DNA of 64,000 bases. It comes from Pomacea canaliculata. Its lineage: Eukaryota > Mollusca > Gastropoda > Architaenioglossa > Ampullariidae. Under the pieces are notes generated by a model. The model saw nothing but the letters and a program-made list of their open reading frames with translations, was not told the origin of the DNA and made no database searches. Where the stretch lies: positions 26,046,927-26,110,926 of the forward strand of contig NC_037594.1 in NCBI RefSeq assembly GCF_003073045.1, read 5' to 3'. A program made the translations under genes and the position numbers. Below, one piece after another: positions 63,101 through 64,000 of the stretch; position 1 is the stretch's first letter, and the number at the start of each line of letters is the position of its first letter.

Positions 63101-63718
63101 TGAGATGACGTCGATTTACTAGTCTGTGTGGTAAGAAAATGAATTAAGTGTGAATAGCTTGATTGGCGTTTGTTGTTTCATTTTGTGTTTCAAAGAAATA
63201 CAAAAGAGATACGCAGCAAACAATGCAACTAGAATGGGCCAAATATTTTACTTACAATTTTCGGCACTTTTTAAATATCTCACAAATCGTGTCCATCTTC
63301 GGTTGAATGTGTTGTGACTGGCCAATGTTTTGTGATAAGCATACGCAAAAATTCTCAAACTTAAGATTTCAGCATGCACACAAACGTAACTTGCTGACAG
63401 ATAACTGCCCAGGGACTAGTGCAATATACATATATAAAATCGTAAATAGTTCAGCGTGCATAACAAGGTCCCTTTTTTTTCGAAAAGTATCCGTGACATG
63501 TTCTCACTCTAAAACTGTTTTCATACTCACGGATTGTCTGCCGATCTTTTCCGCTTTCTTTCTGAACTCTGCTGCTCTTCATGAGGTTGATTATGCCAGA
63601 GAGAGCGTATCCTGTTTGAAAATGATTTCAACATTGGGGAAAAAATTGTCGTTAAGATATCATGGAAAACTGTTTCCCCTCGCGCGAGCGCCACGGAAGT
63701 TGACTTTCCTGGTTTCAT
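45157..63718 (-). CDS. SENP1/2-type SUMO-specific cysteine protease (Ulp1 family)
   Basis: Eighteen exons: 63718-63531, 61939-61866, 61393 (or 61390)-61155, 60664-60616, 57883-57756, 57444-57305, 57029-56752, 56699-56660, 53199-53125, 50147-50063, 49719-49687, 49278-49188, 48454-48312, 47934-47731, 46816-46737, 46491-46413, 46161-46066, 45219-45157 (TGA). All phases fit, giving 694 aa. Residues 474-694 are the C48 protease domain: catalytic His585 (GVHWC), Asp602 (CYYDSMGG), Gln647 and Cys653 ([11 protein letters not shown]). The His-Asp spacing of 17 is the same as in human SENP1, and the C-terminus is [14 protein letters not shown]. The N-terminal half is disordered, with a basic RKRKR (54-58), an acidic stretch followed by VEIISV (70-75, SUMO-interacting motif), and a charged helix before the protease. 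The family matures SUMO and removes it from targets, mostly in the nucleus. Assignment to SENP1 versus SENP2 is not decided. The GC donor after 49188 is non-canonical. Confidence 0.93.
48690..48775 (+). mobile_element. LINE-type 3' tail
   Basis: GTAAAGTGCTATGAGC, then GGTGCTATATAAATCATTAT with ATT repeats, is the common CR1/L2-like LINE end. It lies in the 48455-49187 intron of the SUMO protease gene. Confidence 0.65.
48840..49045 (+). mobile_element. LINE-type 3'UTR and tail, second copy
   Basis: AGGAGTGTGAGTATGCACTT is followed by TATAAATTTTGCATTTATTA. The organisation (TTAAG, a short inverted stretch, GTGTGAxTATG, TATAAAT, ATT repeats) matches the tails at 58990-59070 and, reversed, 25560-25660. 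Confidence 0.6.
49186..49187 (-). other. GC splice donor (GC-AG intron) in the SUMO protease gene
   Basis: On the minus strand the exon ends TTACCAG and is followed by GCAAGTT. The next acceptor, before 48454, completes a Glu codon (G+AA) and continues [14 protein letters not shown], a conserved start of the protease domain. No GT alternative preserves this. Confidence 0.8.
50187..51212 (-). mobile_element. hAT-like transposon remnant with N-terminal zinc-finger coding piece
   Basis: The left end CAGGGTTCACACAGGTCT and the inverted right end CAGAATGTGTGCGGTCCT align with mainly transition differences. On the minus strand, 50639-50289 encodes a C-x3-C ... H-x5-H finger (VCILQC then [11 protein letters not shown]) like the N-terminal finger of ZNF862-type hAT transposases. 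The catalytic part is absent. No 8-bp target duplication was found, so the boundaries are approximate. It lies in the 50148-53124 intron. Confidence 0.5.
51748..51832. repeat. Two-copy ~43-bp tandem repeat within the solo LTR
   Basis: AGATGGAGTAGTAGTGGAAT and AGCGCAGTGGTCA occur twice in tandem (starting 51748 and 51791). It is possibly an LTR enhancer-type duplication. Confidence 0.85.
52799..52861 (+). mobile_element. 63-bp SINE-tail insertion nested in the solo LTR
   Basis: ACGCGTGCGG lies at 52789-52798 and again at 52862-52871. Between them is the SINE 3' tail (GATATAGCCTTAGTTGCTGG ... ATAAAACACC) ending in a CAAA-type repeat. It is 5'-truncated and younger than the LTR it interrupts. 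Confidence 0.85.
54738..54800 (-). mobile_element. SINE 3'-tail copy, minus orientation
   Basis: GTGTTTTACACGGAGCCAGC, then AACTAAGGCTATATCATGG, matches the tail of the 62378-62576 SINE. The sequence to its right ends in an A20 tract at about 54859-54880. No duplication was identified. Confidence 0.7.
54890..56150 (+). mobile_element. Degenerate LINE: endonuclease domain and start of reverse transcriptase
   Basis: On the plus strand, across stops and frame changes, the sequence reads like the start of a LINE ORF2: [16 protein letters not shown], then [53 protein letters not shown], and a later [10 protein letters not shown]. This is the apurinic-like endonuclease often annotated as 'craniofacial development protein 2-like' plus the RT N-terminal region. 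It is dead, and lies in the 53200-56659 intron of the SUMO protease gene. Confidence 0.8.
58790..59070 (+). mobile_element. LINE 3'UTR and tail, plus orientation
   Basis: GTGATTATAGTCAACTGACT, GTCTTTTATTACTTGCCTG, CATCCTTTGGATTCTGTC and the tail GTGATTATGTGCTATATAAA occur in order. All recur reversed at 25560-25830. It lies in the 57884-60615 intron. Confidence 0.75.
62040..62365 (+). mobile_element. LINE ORF2 C-terminal tail and 3' flank
   Basis: The plus strand reads AATTCTCTGCCCC (NSLPP, partly duplicated) followed by a stretch equivalent to K(S)xxSGLxxKTxLF, the usual end of LINE reverse transcriptases. A minus-strand open frame over the same bases (62038-62253) is its shadow. Confidence 0.6.
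62378..62576 (-). mobile_element. Full-length tRNA-derived SINE (199 bp) with 12-bp target-site duplication
   Basis: TTGCTTCCACAG is repeated perfectly at 62366-62377 and 62577-62588. Read on the minus strand, the element starts with a tRNA-like head (A-box-like GGTCCAGTGGCC, B-box-like GGGTTCAGCTC). It continues through a body and ends GATATAGCCTTCGTTGCTGG, CGCTAAACACCAAC and a C-rich tract. It is the reference copy for the tails at 41473, 52799 and 54738. Confidence 0.85.
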
Positions 63719-64000
63719 AGCGAGAAGATGGACAGCATTGCATTACTACCTCCCTTGAAGGCGAGCACACGTCTGAAAGCTTGCGATGAACTCCTCGGGT
63801 TTTTGTTCTTAATTCCTGCTTGACCATCGTACGGTCAGATTATATAAAGATCCTTGCTGCGTTGCAGAAGAAAGGCATTGTGTTCGTCTTTCAAACCATT
63901 TGTCTATTCGGGTTTTCTCATAAAATGCTTTCAATCAATAAAATTTAAAGGAAAGGATCAAATTTTCGATATTTTCAGTTTTTCACTGCCATCTACTTGA
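63719..64000 (-). promoter_or_regulatory. Upstream flank of the SUMO protease gene
   Basis: This is the 5'UTR and promoter side of the minus-strand SUMO protease. There is no clear TATA box near the start. The window ends before any neighbour is visible. Confidence 0.4.

Overview
This is a stretch of animal nuclear DNA. It is AT-rich, its genes are split by many spliceosomal introns, and it carries several classes of transposable-element debris. Protein sequences (SUMO protease, TRIM-NHL protein, pentameric ligand-gated channel, short secreted precursor) and the retrotransposon types (LINEs whose endonuclease resembles proteins often mislabelled 'craniofacial development protein 2-like', tRNA-derived SINEs with a tail ending in CTAAACACCAA) suggest a lophotrochozoan, most likely a gastropod mollusc. 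That is an inference; no marker gene fixes the species. Gene models were built by hand from GT/GC...AG boundaries. Reading-frame phase is continuous across every intron except at one place in the first gene.

Layout. (1) 1-16994, + strand: the 3' part of a large multi-exon gene that starts upstream of the window. Its protein has helical segments resembling the MUN/MHD2 region of Munc13-type tethers and a DEP-like segment; I cannot name it. (2) 16995-20239: 3'UTR and spacer with a duplicated ~115-bp segment. (3) 20240-26427, - strand: a complete 421-aa pentameric ligand-gated ion channel of prokaryote-like (ELIC/GLIC-like) build. It has no Cys-loop, no recognisable signal peptide, a very short M3-M4 loop and a 49-aa tail after M4. 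(4) 28491-35996, - strand: a complete 597-aa TRIM-NHL protein (RING, B-box, coiled coil, six NHL-like blades) with a 2.1-kb pogo/Tigger-like DNA transposon in an intron. (5) 37699-39350, - strand: a complete 112-aa secreted peptide or prohormone-like precursor. (6) 39352-45156: gene-free DNA, partly the probable long 3'UTR of the next gene. (7) 45157-63718, - strand: a complete 694-aa SENP1/2-type SUMO protease whose introns hold LINE, SINE and hAT pieces and a solo LTR. (8) 63719-64000: its upstream flank.

The four downstream genes are tandem on the minus strand and converge on the first gene. They do not look like a pathway cluster; this is ordinary gene-neighbour order. The points most worth follow-up are the unusual channel with its topology puzzle, the Munc13-like/DEP-like protein, the small secreted precursor, three GC-AG introns in three different genes, and retroelement insertions whose target-site duplications can be read directly, including two insertions of only 63 and 69 bp.
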